Positions 21,907 to 33,499 of a stretch of 64,000 nt of DNA are shown here, piece after piece; the first letter of the stretch is position 1; every line of letters begins with the position of its first letter. The notes beneath the pieces were generated by a model. The model was not told the origin of the DNA. It saw only the letters and a program-made list of their open reading frames with translations, and ran no database searches. This DNA is from Hordeum vulgare subsp. vulgare (Eukaryota; Streptophyta; Magnoliopsida; Poales; Poaceae), in assembly GCF_904849725.1 (NCBI RefSeq), contig NC_058523.1, positions 173,272,689 through 173,336,688 on the forward strand, given 5' to 3'. The translations under genes were made by a program, and so were the position numbers.

Positions 21907-22560
21907 TCACAATAACCACTTCATCTTGGGAGCCGACTGATGAGTTCCATAAATACCTTCATCTACCTCTCCCATAGCAACCCTGGCTTGATCTTCATCC
22001 AAGCACTTCAAAAGAACAGCATCAACTGTTCGGCGATAAAGGTCATCATCCCTCATCACATATTTCAAAGCCATACGCCGAACAACCCTGTCCACCCTCT
22101 CACTCGGATCACATAAGTAATCAACGATGGGTTTTCTCCAGTCTGGATTTTTACCTATTCCAGATTCTCCATTAGCGGCCGAAGTTATGTGTTCTCGTTC
22201 GGCCTCCCTCACACTTGGAAATCTGGACATGAGCTTTTCAGAAATATGAAACATGCCTCGATCAACATAATAGCCGGATGCTTGTTGTGTCAAATCATTC
22301 GCTCTCCAATTGTCATGTCTAGATATATGAGCAATGCCAAAATAATCCAAAGCAGAAATTCTATCTAGACAATTGTCCAGATAAATATGAAGTGATTGGT
22401 CAATACACTGAAAAACTATGGATATTTGTTGTAGCACTAATAACGAATCACCAAAAGCCTCAATATGTGTAGCGCCTACAGCCATCAACATCTCTAGGCC
22501 GAATAAGAGTGCTTCATATTCGGCTTGATTATTTGTGCGCAAAAATATTCCAATCGACAC
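21907..22560 (-). pseudogene. Tat-1 archaeal-type RNase H and start of integrase zinc-finger region
   Basis: NNQAEYEALLFGLEMLMAVG and HIEAFGDSLLVLQQI are typical of the second, archaeal-like RNase H that Tat-lineage elements carry between the retroviral RNase H and integrase. The segment runs on to DEGIYGTHQSAPKMKWLL, the histidine half of the integrase zinc finger. The reading frame is lost after that. Confidence 0.82.
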
Positions 22561-22628
22561 GAGGCTTCAAAAATGGCACCATGGGGAGATATATAAACAA
22601 TACCAACACCTTGGCCATTGTTACAAAC

Positions 22629-23901
22629 TTAACCATCAAAATATAATCTCCACGGTACTACCGAGACAATGTTTACATCAATATCGTATTTCTCATTAAT
22701 ACGATGCTCAACAATGAAATCAGCAACTATTTGGCCTTTCATGGATTTTAAAGATTCATAGGCCAAATCATATTCAATCAAAGCATAAGCCCACTTGCCA
22801 ATTATACCACTAAGAATTAGCCTATGCAACATGTACTTAATGACATTGGTTTGACGAGCTATTATGCAAGCACTCCGTACTAAGTAATGCCTCAGTTTGG
22901 TGCAAGCGTAATATAGACAAAGGCATAATTTTTCTATAAATGTGTACCTTGTCTCGGCTTCCAACAATCTCCGACTCAAATATGTAATAGCATGCTCTTT
23001 TTCTTCGGTCTCTTGGGTCAAAACAGCACCAATAACACCTTCCTCCGCTGCAACGTAAAGTTTGAATGGCTCCCCATGTCTAGGTGTTTTTATTACCTGA
23101 GGAGTGCACATATATTCCTTGATCATATCAAATGATTCTTGTTGTTTTGCCCCCCAAGTAAAATCAGCATCATTCTTTAACCGAAGGATGTGAGTGAATG
23201 CGTCAACCTTGCCTGACAAGTTGGCTACGAATCTCCTCAAATAGTTGACCTTGCCAAGGAATTTTTGCATATCTCTCTTGCATGTTGGATCTTCTACTTT
23301 ATGTATAGCCTCTATTTTCTTAGGGTCAATCTCCACACTATTTTCATGAATGATGAACCCCAAAAACTTCCCAGCTGATACACCGAATGCACATTTCAAA
23401 GGGTTCATCTTCAGTCCATATTTCTTCATTCTCAAATGCTAATCGCAAATCGGCAAGATGAGATTCAAAATCATCCAATTTGACAACAATGTCATCGATA
23501 TATACCTAAAGTACGACAACGAGTAAATCATGAAAAATAAAATTCATAGCCCTCTGATATGTGGCACCAGCATTCTTTAATCCAAAGGTCATTACTGTCC
23601 ACTCGAATAAACCAAGAAAACCAGGGCAACGGAAAGCCGTTTTGGACATGTCCTCTTCGGCCATAAAAATCTGATTATATCCCGCATTACCATCAAGAAA
23701 ACTAATGACCTTATGTCCAGAAGCATCATTAATAAGCATATTAGCTATAGGCATGGGATACTCATCTTTGGGTGTAGCTCTATTGAAATCTCTGAAATCA
23801 ATGCACACCCTCAACTTACCGGACCCCTTTTTCTCTATCGGTACAATGTCATAAATCCACTCGGCATACCTGCAAGGTCTAATAAAATTAGCTTTCAGCA
23901 A
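22629..23901 (-). pseudogene. Tat-1 reverse transcriptase core, thumb and RNase H
   Basis: 23506-23901 holds RT motifs (KLRVCIDFRDFNRATPKDEY, FLDGNAGYNQI, MTFGLKNAGATYQRAM). An in-frame TAG follows, then YIDDIVVK at about 23479-23502, so the catalytic YIDD is itself intact. A frameshift near 23435 leads into the next open piece, with MNPLKCAFGVSAGKFLGFI (RT thumb) and AEEGVIGAVLTQE, AITYLSRRLLEAE (RNase H). The gene is inactive because of the stop and frameshift. Confidence 0.85.
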
Positions 23902-24577
23902 TCGACCGATCTCCTCCTTGATTCGGTCGTATGTTTTGGATTAAACTTTCTAGCCGATTGTTTGTAAGGTCTAAAACCGGCTTTTATAGGTAACCGATGC
24001 TCCACCAGCTCTCGGATTAAACCTGGCATCTCATGATATTCCCATGCAAAACAGCAAACATATTCTTTCAATAGCCCAATCAACTCAGCTTTACGATCGG
24101 CTCTCAAATTCTTGGTTACAGAAGTCAGCCAAGTGACTGAACCATCTCCTATATCTATCTCTTCTAATGGATCAGCCGACGTAAAACCTTGTCCTAATTT
24201 ATCCATGTCATCCAACTCCTCTATGGACTCATACATATCGTTCTCACTAGACCGATATTTTGCAAGAAGTTTCTGTAACCACTCAGAATTAGAATCCATT
24301 TAAACATATCATACCTTGGAGTCGATTGCCTCCAACCGGGTTTAAATAAACTGGCACAAAACCACTCTTTGTAGCGCTGAGAAAATCGAACTCTGATATG
24401 TCGCGCCCTGTCAAGCAAGTAGCATTGGGATGTTGCCAATCTACTGATGCATCGGCCAAAGCAACACAAGTCGAGTTATCCGCATGAATGACTTCCACTT
24501 CATCGTCAACCCACTGAATTAAGAACTGGTGCATAGTAGATGGCACCCACTGGTTTGCATGAACCCAATCTCGGCCT
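23895..24577 (-). pseudogene. Tat-1 protease C-terminus and RT N-terminus
   Basis: The first codons after the Angela insertion read LLGRDWVHANQWVPSTMHQ, the C-terminal protease motif of Gypsy elements. They continue the frame interrupted at 33210. Further on, MPGLIRELVEHRLPI begins the RT N-terminal region. A frameshift around 24290 and another near 23900 separate these pieces. Confidence 0.8.
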
Positions 24578-24582
24578 AAAAG

Positions 24583-26400
24583 TGTTGGGGAACGTCGCAT
24601 GGGAAACAAAAATTTTCCTACGCGCACGAAGACCTATCATGGTGATGTCCATGTACGAGAGGGGATGTGTGATCTACGTACCCTTGTAGACCGTACAGTA
24701 GAAGCGTTAGTGAACGCGGTTGATGTAGTGGAACGTCCTCACATCCCTCGATCCGCCCCGCGAACCGTCCCGCGATCAGTCCCACGATCTAGTGCCGAAC
24801 GGACGGCACCTCAGCGTTCAGCACACGTACAGCTCGACGATGCTCTCGGCCTTCTTGATCCAGCAAGAGAGACAGAGAGGTATAAGAGTTCTCCGGCAGC
24901 GTGACGGCGCTCCGGAGGTTGGTGATGATCTTGTCTCAGCAGGGCTCCGCCCGAGCTCCGCAGAAATGCGATCTAGAGGTGAAACCGTGGAGATATGTGG
25001 TCGGGCTGCCGTGGCAAAGTTGTCTCAAATCAGCCCTAAAACCCCACTATATATAGGAGGAGGAGGGGGAGACTTGCCTTGGGGTCCAAGGACTCCCAAG
25101 GGAGTCGGTCGAGCCAAGGGGGAAGGTCTCCCCCTCCCAAACCGAAATCCACTTGGTTTGGAAGGTGGAGTCCTTCTTCCCTTTCCCACCTCCTTCTTTT
25201 TTTTCCTTTCCTCTTTGATTTTCTTCCCAATGCGCATAGGCCTCTCTTGGGCTTTCCCACCAGCCCACTAAGGGCTGGTGCGGCACCCCAAACACCCATG
25301 GGCTACCCCGGGGTGGGTGGGCCCCCCCGGTGAACTCCCGGAACCCATTCGTCATTCCCGGTACATTCCCGGTAACTCTGAAAACCTTCCGGTAATCAAA
25401 TGAGGTCATCCTATATATCAATCTTCATTTCCGGACCATTCCGGAAACCCTCGTGACGTCCGTGATCTCATTCGGGACTCCGAACAACATTCGGTAACCA
25501 ACCATATAACTCAAATACGCATAAAACAACGTCGAACCTTAAGTGTGCAGACCCTCCGGGTTCGAGAACTATGTAGACATGACCCGAGAGACTCCTCGGT
25601 CAATATCCAATAGCGGGACCTGGATGCCCATATTGGATCCTACATATTCTACGAAGATCTTATCGTTTGAACCTCAGTGCTAAGGATTCATATAATCCCG
25701 TATATTATTCCCTTTGTCCTTCGGTATGTTACTTGCCCGACATTTGATCGTTAGTATCCGCATACCTATTTCAATCTCGTTTACCGGCAAGTCTCTTTAC
25801 TCGTTCCGTAATACAAGATCCTGCAACTTACACTAAGTCACATTTCTTGCAAGGCTTGTGTGTGATGTTGTATTACCGAGTGGGCCCCGAGATACCTCTC
25901 CATCACACGGAGTGACAAATCCCAGTCTTGATCCATACTAACTCAACGAACACCTTCGAAGATACCTGTAGAGCATCTTTATAGTCACCCAGTTACGTTG
26001 CGACGTTTGATACACACAAAGCATTCCTCCGGTGTCCGTGAGTTATATGATCTCATGGTCATAGGAACAAATACTTGACACGCAGAAAACAGTAGCAACA
26101 AAATGACACGATCAACATGGTACGTCTATTAGTTTGGGTCTAGTCCATCACATGATTCTCCTAATGATGTGATCCCGTTATCAAGTGACAACACTTGCCT
26201 ATGGCCAGGAAACCTTGACCATCTTTGATCAACGAGCTAGTCAACTAGAGGCTTACTAGGGACAGTGTTTTGTCTATGTATCCACACAAGTATTGTGTTT
26301 CCAATCAATACAATTATAGCATGGATAATAAACGATTATCATGAAATAAGAAATATAATAATAACTAATTTATTATTGCCTCTAGGGCATATTTTCAACA
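24583..26400 (-). mobile_element. 3' LTR of the Angela-type element
   Basis: 1,818 bp, co-linear with 31393-33209. A TATA-like motif lies on the minus strand within the LTR. ORFs such as 24792-25271 recur in both LTRs in several frames and are composition artefacts. On its internal side (26401-26412) the minus strand reads CAAGTGGGAGAC, the polypurine tract. Confidence 0.93.
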
Positions 26401-29400
26401 GTCTCCCACTTGCACTAGAGTCAATAATCTAGTTCACATCACCATGTGATTCCAACGAATCCAACACCCATATAGTTATGGGGTCTGATCACGTCTTGCT
26501 CGTGAGAGAGGTTTTAGTCAACGGTTCTGAGACTTTCAGATCCGTGCGTTCTTTACAAATCTTGATGTCATCTTATAGATGCTGCTACTACGTGCTATTC
26601 GGAAATGCTCCAAATATCTACTCTACTATACGAATCCGTTTCACTACTCATAGTTATTCGGATTAGTGTCAAAGCTTGCATCGACGTAACCCTTTACGAC
26701 GAACTCTTTAACCACCTCCATAATCGAGAAAGATTCCTTAGTCCATTAGTTACTAAGGATAAATTTTGACCGCTGCTAGTGATTCAATCATGGATCACTC
26801 TCTGTACCTCTCAACAGATTTTGAGTCAAGAAACACATCAGGTGCGGTACACAGCATGGCATACTTTAGATTCTACGGCTAAGGCATAGAAGACGACCTT
26901 CGCCTATTCTCTTTATTCTGCCGTGGTCGGGTTTTGAGTCTTACTCAAATTCACACCTCACAATGCAACTAAGAACTCCTTCTTTGCTGATCTATTTTGA
27001 ACTCTTTCAAAAACTTGTCAAGGCATGCATCTTGTTGAAACTTCTATTAAGCGCTTTTGATCTATCTCCATAGATCTTTGATGCTCAACGTTCAAGTAGC
27101 GTAATCCAGGTACTCCTTTGAAAACTTCTTTCAAACAACCTTGTATGCTTTACAGAAATTCTACATTACTTCTGATCCACAATATGTCAACCACATATAC
27201 CTATCAGAAATTCTATAGTGCTCCCACTCACTTCTTTGGAAATACAAGTTTCTCATAAACCTTGTACAAACCCAAAATCTTTGATCATCTCATCAAAGTG
27301 TATATTCCAACTCCGAGATGCTTGCACCAGTCCATTTAAGGATCACTGGAGCTTGCATACTTGCTAGTATCTTTAGGATCGACAAAACCTTCTGGTTGTA
27401 TCACATACAATGTTTGCTCAAGGAAACCGTCGAGGAAACAATGTTTTGACATCCTACATGCAATATTTCATAAATAATGCATCAACAACTAACATAATTC
27501 TAACAGACCTTTAGCATCTCTACGAGTGAGAAATTCTCATCATAGTCAACTGTTTGATCTTGTCGAAAACATCTTTGCAACAAGTCGAGCTTTTCTTAAT
27601 AGTGACTTATCACCATCATCGTCTGTCTTCTTTTAATGATCCATTTTACTCAACAGTCCTATGACCATCAAGTAGTTCTACCAAAGTCTACACTTTGTTT
27701 TCACACATGGATCCTCTCTCGGATTTCATGGCTTCCAGCCATTTGTCGGAATCCGGGCCCACCATTGCTTTCTCCATAACTCGTAGGTTCACTGTTGCTC
27801 AACAACATGACCTCCAAGATAGGGTTACCGTACCACTCTGCAGTAGTACGCGACCTTGTCGACCTACGAGGCTTGTAGTAACTTGATCCGATGCTTGATG
27901 ATCACCATCATCAGCTTCCACTTCAATTGGTGTAGGCGCCACAGGAACAACTTCCTGCGCCCTACTACACACTGGTCAAAGTGATGGTTCAATAACCTCA
28001 TCAAGTTTTACCACCCTCCCACTCAATTCTTTCGACAGAAAACTTTCCTCGAGAAAGGATCCGTTTCTAGAAACAAACACTTTGCTTTCGGATCTGAGAT
28101 AGGAGATGTACCCAACTGTTTTGGATATCCTATGAAGATGCATTTATCCGCTTTGGGTTCGAGCTTATCAGACTTAAACTTTTTCACATAAGTATCGAAG
28201 CCCCAAACTTTCAAGAAACGACAGTTTAGATTTCTCTAAACCTCAGTCTATACTGTGTCATCTCAACGGAACTACGCGGTGCCCTATTTAAAGTAAGTGC
28301 GGTTGTCTCTAATGCATAACCCATAAACGATAGTGGTAATTCGATAAGAGACATCATAGCATGCACCATACCAAATAGTGCATGGCTATGATGTTCAGAC
28401 ACATCATCATACTATGATGTTCCAGGTGGCATGAACTGCGAAACAATTTCCACATTGTCTTAACTGCATACCAAAACTCGTAACTCAGATATTCATTTCT
28501 ATGATCATATCGTAGATCGTTTATCCTCTTGTTGCGACGAACTTCACTCCGAAACAGAATTGAACTTTTCAATATTTCAGACTTGTGATTCATTAAGTAA
28601 ATACTCTAGTATCTACTCAAATCATCATTGAAGTAAGAACACAATGATATCCACTGCGTGCCTCAGCACCCATTGGACTACATACATCAAAATGTATCAC
28701 TTCCAACAAGTTACTATCTTGTTTGATCTCAATGAAAACAAGGCCTTGCTCATGTGGTATGATTTGCATGTCACTAGTGATTCGAAATCAGGTGAGTACA
28801 AAGATCCATCAGCATGGAGCCTCTTCATGCAATTTATACTAACATGACTCAAGCGGCAGTGCCACAAGTAAGTGGTACTATCATCATTAACTCATATCTT
28901 TTGGCACCAATATTATGAACATGTGTAACACTACGATCGAGATTCAATAAACCATTGAAGGTGAATATTCAAGAAAATAGAGTAACCATTATTCTCTTTA
29001 AATGAATAATCGTATTGCAATAAACACGATCCAATCATGTTCATGCTTAACGCAAGCACCAAATAACAATTAGTTAGGTTTAACACCAATCCCGATGGTA
29101 GAGGGAGCGTGCGACGTTTGATCATATCAACCTTGGAAACACTTGCAACACGTATCGTCACCTCGCCTTTAGCTAGTCTCCGTTTATGCCGTAGCTTTCA
29201 TTTCGTGTTACTAATCACTTAGCAACCGAACCAGTATCCAATACCCTCATGCTACTAGGAGTACTAGTAAAGTACACATCGACATCATGTATATAAAATA
29301 TACTTCTTTCGACTTTTGCCAGCTTTCTTATCTACCAAGTATCTAGAGTTGCTCCGCCTCAGTGACTGTTCCCCTCATTACAGAAGCACTTAGTCTCGGG

Positions 29401-31392
29401 TTTGGGTTTAATCTTGGGTCTCTTCATTAGTGCAGCAACTGTTTTCCCGTTTCACGAAGTATCCCTTCTAGCCCTTGCCTTTCTTGAAACTTAGTGGTTT
29501 TACAAACCATCAACTATTGATGCTCCTTCTTGATTTCTACTTTCGCAGTGTCAAATATCGCGAATCGCTCAAGGATCATTGTATCTATCCTTGATATGTC
29601 ATAGTTCGTCACGAAGCTCTCACAGCTTGGTGGCAGTGACTTTGGAAAACCATCACCATCTCATCTGGAAGATTAACTCCCACTTGATTCAAGTGATTGT
29701 CGTACTCAGACAATCTGAGCACACGCTCAACGATTGAGCTTTTCTCCTTTACTTTGTGGACAAAGAATCTTGTTGGAGGTGTCGTACCTTTGAACAAGGG
29801 CACAAGCATGAAATCAAAATTTCATCTCTTTAGAACATCACTTATGTTCCGTGACGTTTTACAATGTTTTCGGCGCCTTGCTTCTAAGCCATTAAGTATT
29901 TTGTACTGAACTATCGTGTAGTCATCAGAAAAGTGTATGTCTGATGTTCATAGCATCCACAGACGACGCTCGAGGTGCAGCACACAGAGTGGTGCATTAA
30001 GGACATAAGCCTTCTGTGCAGCAACGAGGACAATCCTCGGTTTTACAGACTCAGTCTGCAAAGTTTGCTACTATCAACTTTCAACTAAATTTTCTCTAGG
30101 AACATATAAAAACAGTAGATCTATAGCGCAAGCTACATCGTAATTCGCAAAGACCATTAGACTGTGTTCATGACAATTAGTTCAATTAATCATATTACTT
30201 AAGAACTCCCACTCAAAAAGTACATCTCTCTAGTCATTTGAGTGGTTCATGATCCACTTACACTAGCTCAAGTCCGATCATCACGTGAGTTGAGTATAGT
30301 TTCAGTGGTAAGCATCCCTATGCTAATCATATCATCTAGATGATTCATGATCGACCTTTCGGTCTCATGTGTTCCGTGGCCATGTCTGCACATGCTAGGC
30401 TCGTCAAGCTTAACCCGAGTGTTCCGCGTGCGCAACTGTTTTGCACCCGTTGTATGTGAACGTTGAGTCTATCACACCCGATCATCACGTGGTGTCTCGA
30501 AACGACGAACCGTAGCAACGGTGCACAGTCGGGGAGAACACAATTTCGTCTTGAAAATTTAGTGAGAGATAACCTCATAATGCTACCATCGTTCTAAGCA
30601 AAATAAGGTGCATAAAAGGATTAGCATCACATGCAATTCATAAGTGACATGATATGGCCATCATCATCCGCTTCTTGATCTCCATCACCAAAGCACCGGC
30701 ACGATCTTCTTGTCACCAGAGTCACACCATGATCTCCATCATCATGATCTCCATCAACGTGTCGCCATCGGGGTTGTCGTGCTACTCATGCTATTACTAC
30801 TAAAGCTACGTCCTAGCAAAATAGTAAACGCATCTGCAAGCACAAACGTTAGTTATAAAGACAACCCTATGGCTCCTGCCGGTTGCCGTACCATCGACGT
30901 GCAAGTCGATATTATCTATTACAACATGATCATCTCATACATCCAATATATCACATCACATCGTTGGCCATATCACATCACAAGCATACCCTGCAAAAAC
31001 AAGTTAGACGTCCTCTAATTTTGTTGTTGCATGTTTTAGGTGGTGACCATGGGTATCTAGTAGGATCGCATCTTACTTACGCAAACACCACAACGGAGAT
31101 ATATGAATTGCTATTTAACCTCATCCAAGGACCTCCTCGGTCAAATCCGACTCAACTAAAGTTGGAAAAACTGACACCCGCCAGTCATCTTTGAGCAACG
31201 GAGTTACTCATAGCGATGAAACCAGTCTCTCGTAAGCGTACGAGTAATGTCGGTCCGAGCCGCTTCGATCCAACAATACCGCGGAATCAAGAAAAGACTA
31301 AGGAGGGCAGCAAAACTCACATCACCGCCCACAAAAACTTTTGTGTTCTACTCGAGAAGACAACTACGCATGAACCTAGCTCATGATGCCAC
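26401..31392 (-). pseudogene. Decayed gag-pol of the Angela-type element
   Basis: No long frame survives. Recognisable pieces on the minus strand, from 5' to 3', are gag (29609-29809, SEYDNHLNQVGVNLPDEMVM), a GAG-pre-integrase/protease-side piece (28931-29161, LPSGLVLNLTNCYLV), integrase pieces (28354-28593), the integrase C-terminus (28023-28214, MKVWGFDTYVKK, KCIFIGYPKQ) and RT fragments. The RT active site reads YVVD at 27186-27197 where Copia RT has YVDD. The PBS next to the 5' LTR reads TGGCATCATGAGC, a mutated form of the initiator-Met tRNA site TGGTATCAGAGC. Confidence 0.85.
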
Positions 31393-33209
31393 TGTTGGGG
31401 AACGTCGCATGGGAAACAAAAAATTTCCTACCCGCACGAAGACCTATCATGGTGATGTCCATCTACGAGAGGGGATGTGTGATCTACGTACCCTTGTAGA
31501 CCGTACAGCAGAAGCGTTAGTGCACGCAGTTAATGTAGTGGAACGTCCTCACGTCCCTCGATCCGCCCCGCGAACCTTCCCGCGATCAGTCCCACGATCT
31601 AGTGCCGAACGGACGGCACCTCCGCGTTCAGCACACGTACAGCTCGACGATGATCTCGCCCTTCTTGATCCAGCAATAGAGACGGAGAGGTAGAAGAGTT
31701 CTCCGGCAGCGTGACGACGCTCCGGAGGTTGGTGATGATCTTGTCTCAGCAGGGCTCGCCCGAGCTCCGCAGAAACACGATCTAGAGGTGAAACCGTGGA
31801 GATATGTGGTCGGGCTGCCGTGGCAAAGTTGTCTCAAATCAGCTCTAAAACCCCACTATATATAGGAGGAGGAGGGGGGAGACTTGCCTTGGGGTCCAAG
31901 GACTCCCAAGGCAGTCGGCCGAGCCAAGGGGGAAGGTCTCCCCCTCCCAAACCGAAATCCACTTGGTTTGGAAGGTGGAGTCCTTCTTCCCTTTCCAACC
32001 TCCTTCTTTTTTTTCCTTTCCTCTTTGATTTTCTTCCCAATGCGCATAGGCCTCTCTTGGGCTTTCCCACCAGCCCACTAAGGGCTGGTGCAGCACCCCA
32101 AACACCCATGGGCTTCCCCGGGGTGGGTGGGCCCCCCAGTGAACTCCCGGAACCCATTCGTCATTCCCAGTACATTCCCGGAAACTCCGAAAACCTTCCG
32201 GTAATCAAATGAGCTGATCCTATATATCAATCTTCGTTTCCGGACCATTCCGGAAACCCTCATGACGACCTTGATCTCATCCGGGACTCCGAACAACATT
32301 CGGTAACCAACCATATAACTCAAATACGCATAAAACAACGTCGAACCTTAAGTGTGCAGACCCTGCGGGTTCGAGAACTATGTAGACATGACCCGAGAGA
32401 CTCCTCGGTCAATATCCAATAGCGGGACTTGGATGCCCATATTGGATCCTACATATTCTACGAAGATCTTATCGTTTGAACCTCAGTGCCAAGGATTCAT
32501 ATAATCCCGTATATTATTCCCTTTGTCCTTCGGTATGTTACTTGCCCGAGATTTGATCGTTAGTATCCGCATACCTATTTCAATCTCGTTTACCGGCAAG
32601 TCTCTTTACTCATTCCGTAATACAAGATCCCGCAACTTACACTAAGTCACATTGCTTGCAAGGCTTGTGTGTGATGTTGTATTACGGAGTGGGCCCCGAG
32701 ATACCTCTCCGTCACACGGAGTGACAAATCCCAGTCTCGATCCATACTAACTCAACGAACACCTTCGGAGATACCTATAGAGCATCTTTATAGTCACCCA
32801 GTTACGTTGCGACGTTTGATACACACAAAGCATTCCTCCGGTGTCCGTGAGTTATATGATCTCATGGTCATAGGAACAAATACTTGACACGCAGAAAACA
32901 GTAGCAACAAAATAACACGATCAACATGCTACGTCTATTAGTTTGGGTCTAGTCCATCACATGATTCTCCTAATGATGTGATCCCGTTATCAAGTGACAA
33001 CACTTGCCTATGGCCAGGAAACCTTGACCATCTTTGATCAACGAGCTAGTCAACTAGAGGCTTACTAGGGACAGTGTTTTGTCTATGTATCCACACAAGT
33101 ATTGTGTTTCCAATCAATACAATTATAGCATGGATAATAAACGGTTATCATGAACTAAGAAATATAATAATAACTAATTTATTATTGCCTCTAGGGCATA
33201 TTTCCAACA
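31393..33209 (-). mobile_element. 5' LTR of the Angela-type element
   Basis: 1,817 bp, starting TGTTGGAAATATGCCC on the minus strand at 33209 and ending CCCCAACA at 31393. It is followed by the mutated PBS. It is nearly the same length as the 3' LTR, with few indels. Confidence 0.93.
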
Positions 33210-33499
33210 AAAATCACATTGGAGTTACCTTGTACCTTGGTGACAAAGAATGTAGTAGCCAAAGTTTTGCTTCCGATTGTAAGCTCCACGTACATCACAC
33301 CTTTGGCTTCAGTTTTATCTTTGCCTTCAAACCCATTGAGCACCATATTGGTCTTGATTAATTCATCATCGGGCAAACCCAATTTCCTGAAGACTGAATA
33401 GGGCATGAGATTCACCACAACACCACCATCAACAAGCATCCGAGTGAGTGGTGATCCATTGATATGAACTCTAAGGTACAATGGTTTCAAGTGCATCAC
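33210..33499 (-). pseudogene. Tat-1 protease, N-terminal part
   Basis: The frame contains LVDGGVVVNLMPYSVFRKLG, in which DGG is the aspartic protease active site of this Gypsy group, and GFEGKDKTEAKGVMYVEL. It ends at NSNVI where the Angela-type element inserted; the LLGRDW motif is on the other side at 24577. Confidence 0.85.

Larger units (their letters stand above)
24583..33209 (-). mobile_element. Full-length BARE1/WIS/Angela-type Ty1/Copia retrotransposon
   Basis: Two 1.82-kb LTRs in the same orientation flank about 5 kb. On the minus strand the LTR starts TGTTGGAAATATGCCCTAG and ends TTCCCCAACA, as in the Triticeae BARE1/WIS/Angela group. Flanks are AAAAG (left) and AAAAT (right), a 4/5-match target duplication. 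The insertion splits the protease motif of Tat-1. In the first 310 bp of the LTR pair I count about 15 differences by eye; later parts look closer. Confidence 0.94.

Noticed and set aside
24792..25421. ORFs in the Angela-type LTR, repeated at 31796-32212
   Set aside because: They are present in both LTRs in different frames with frame-changing differences, so they are not genes.
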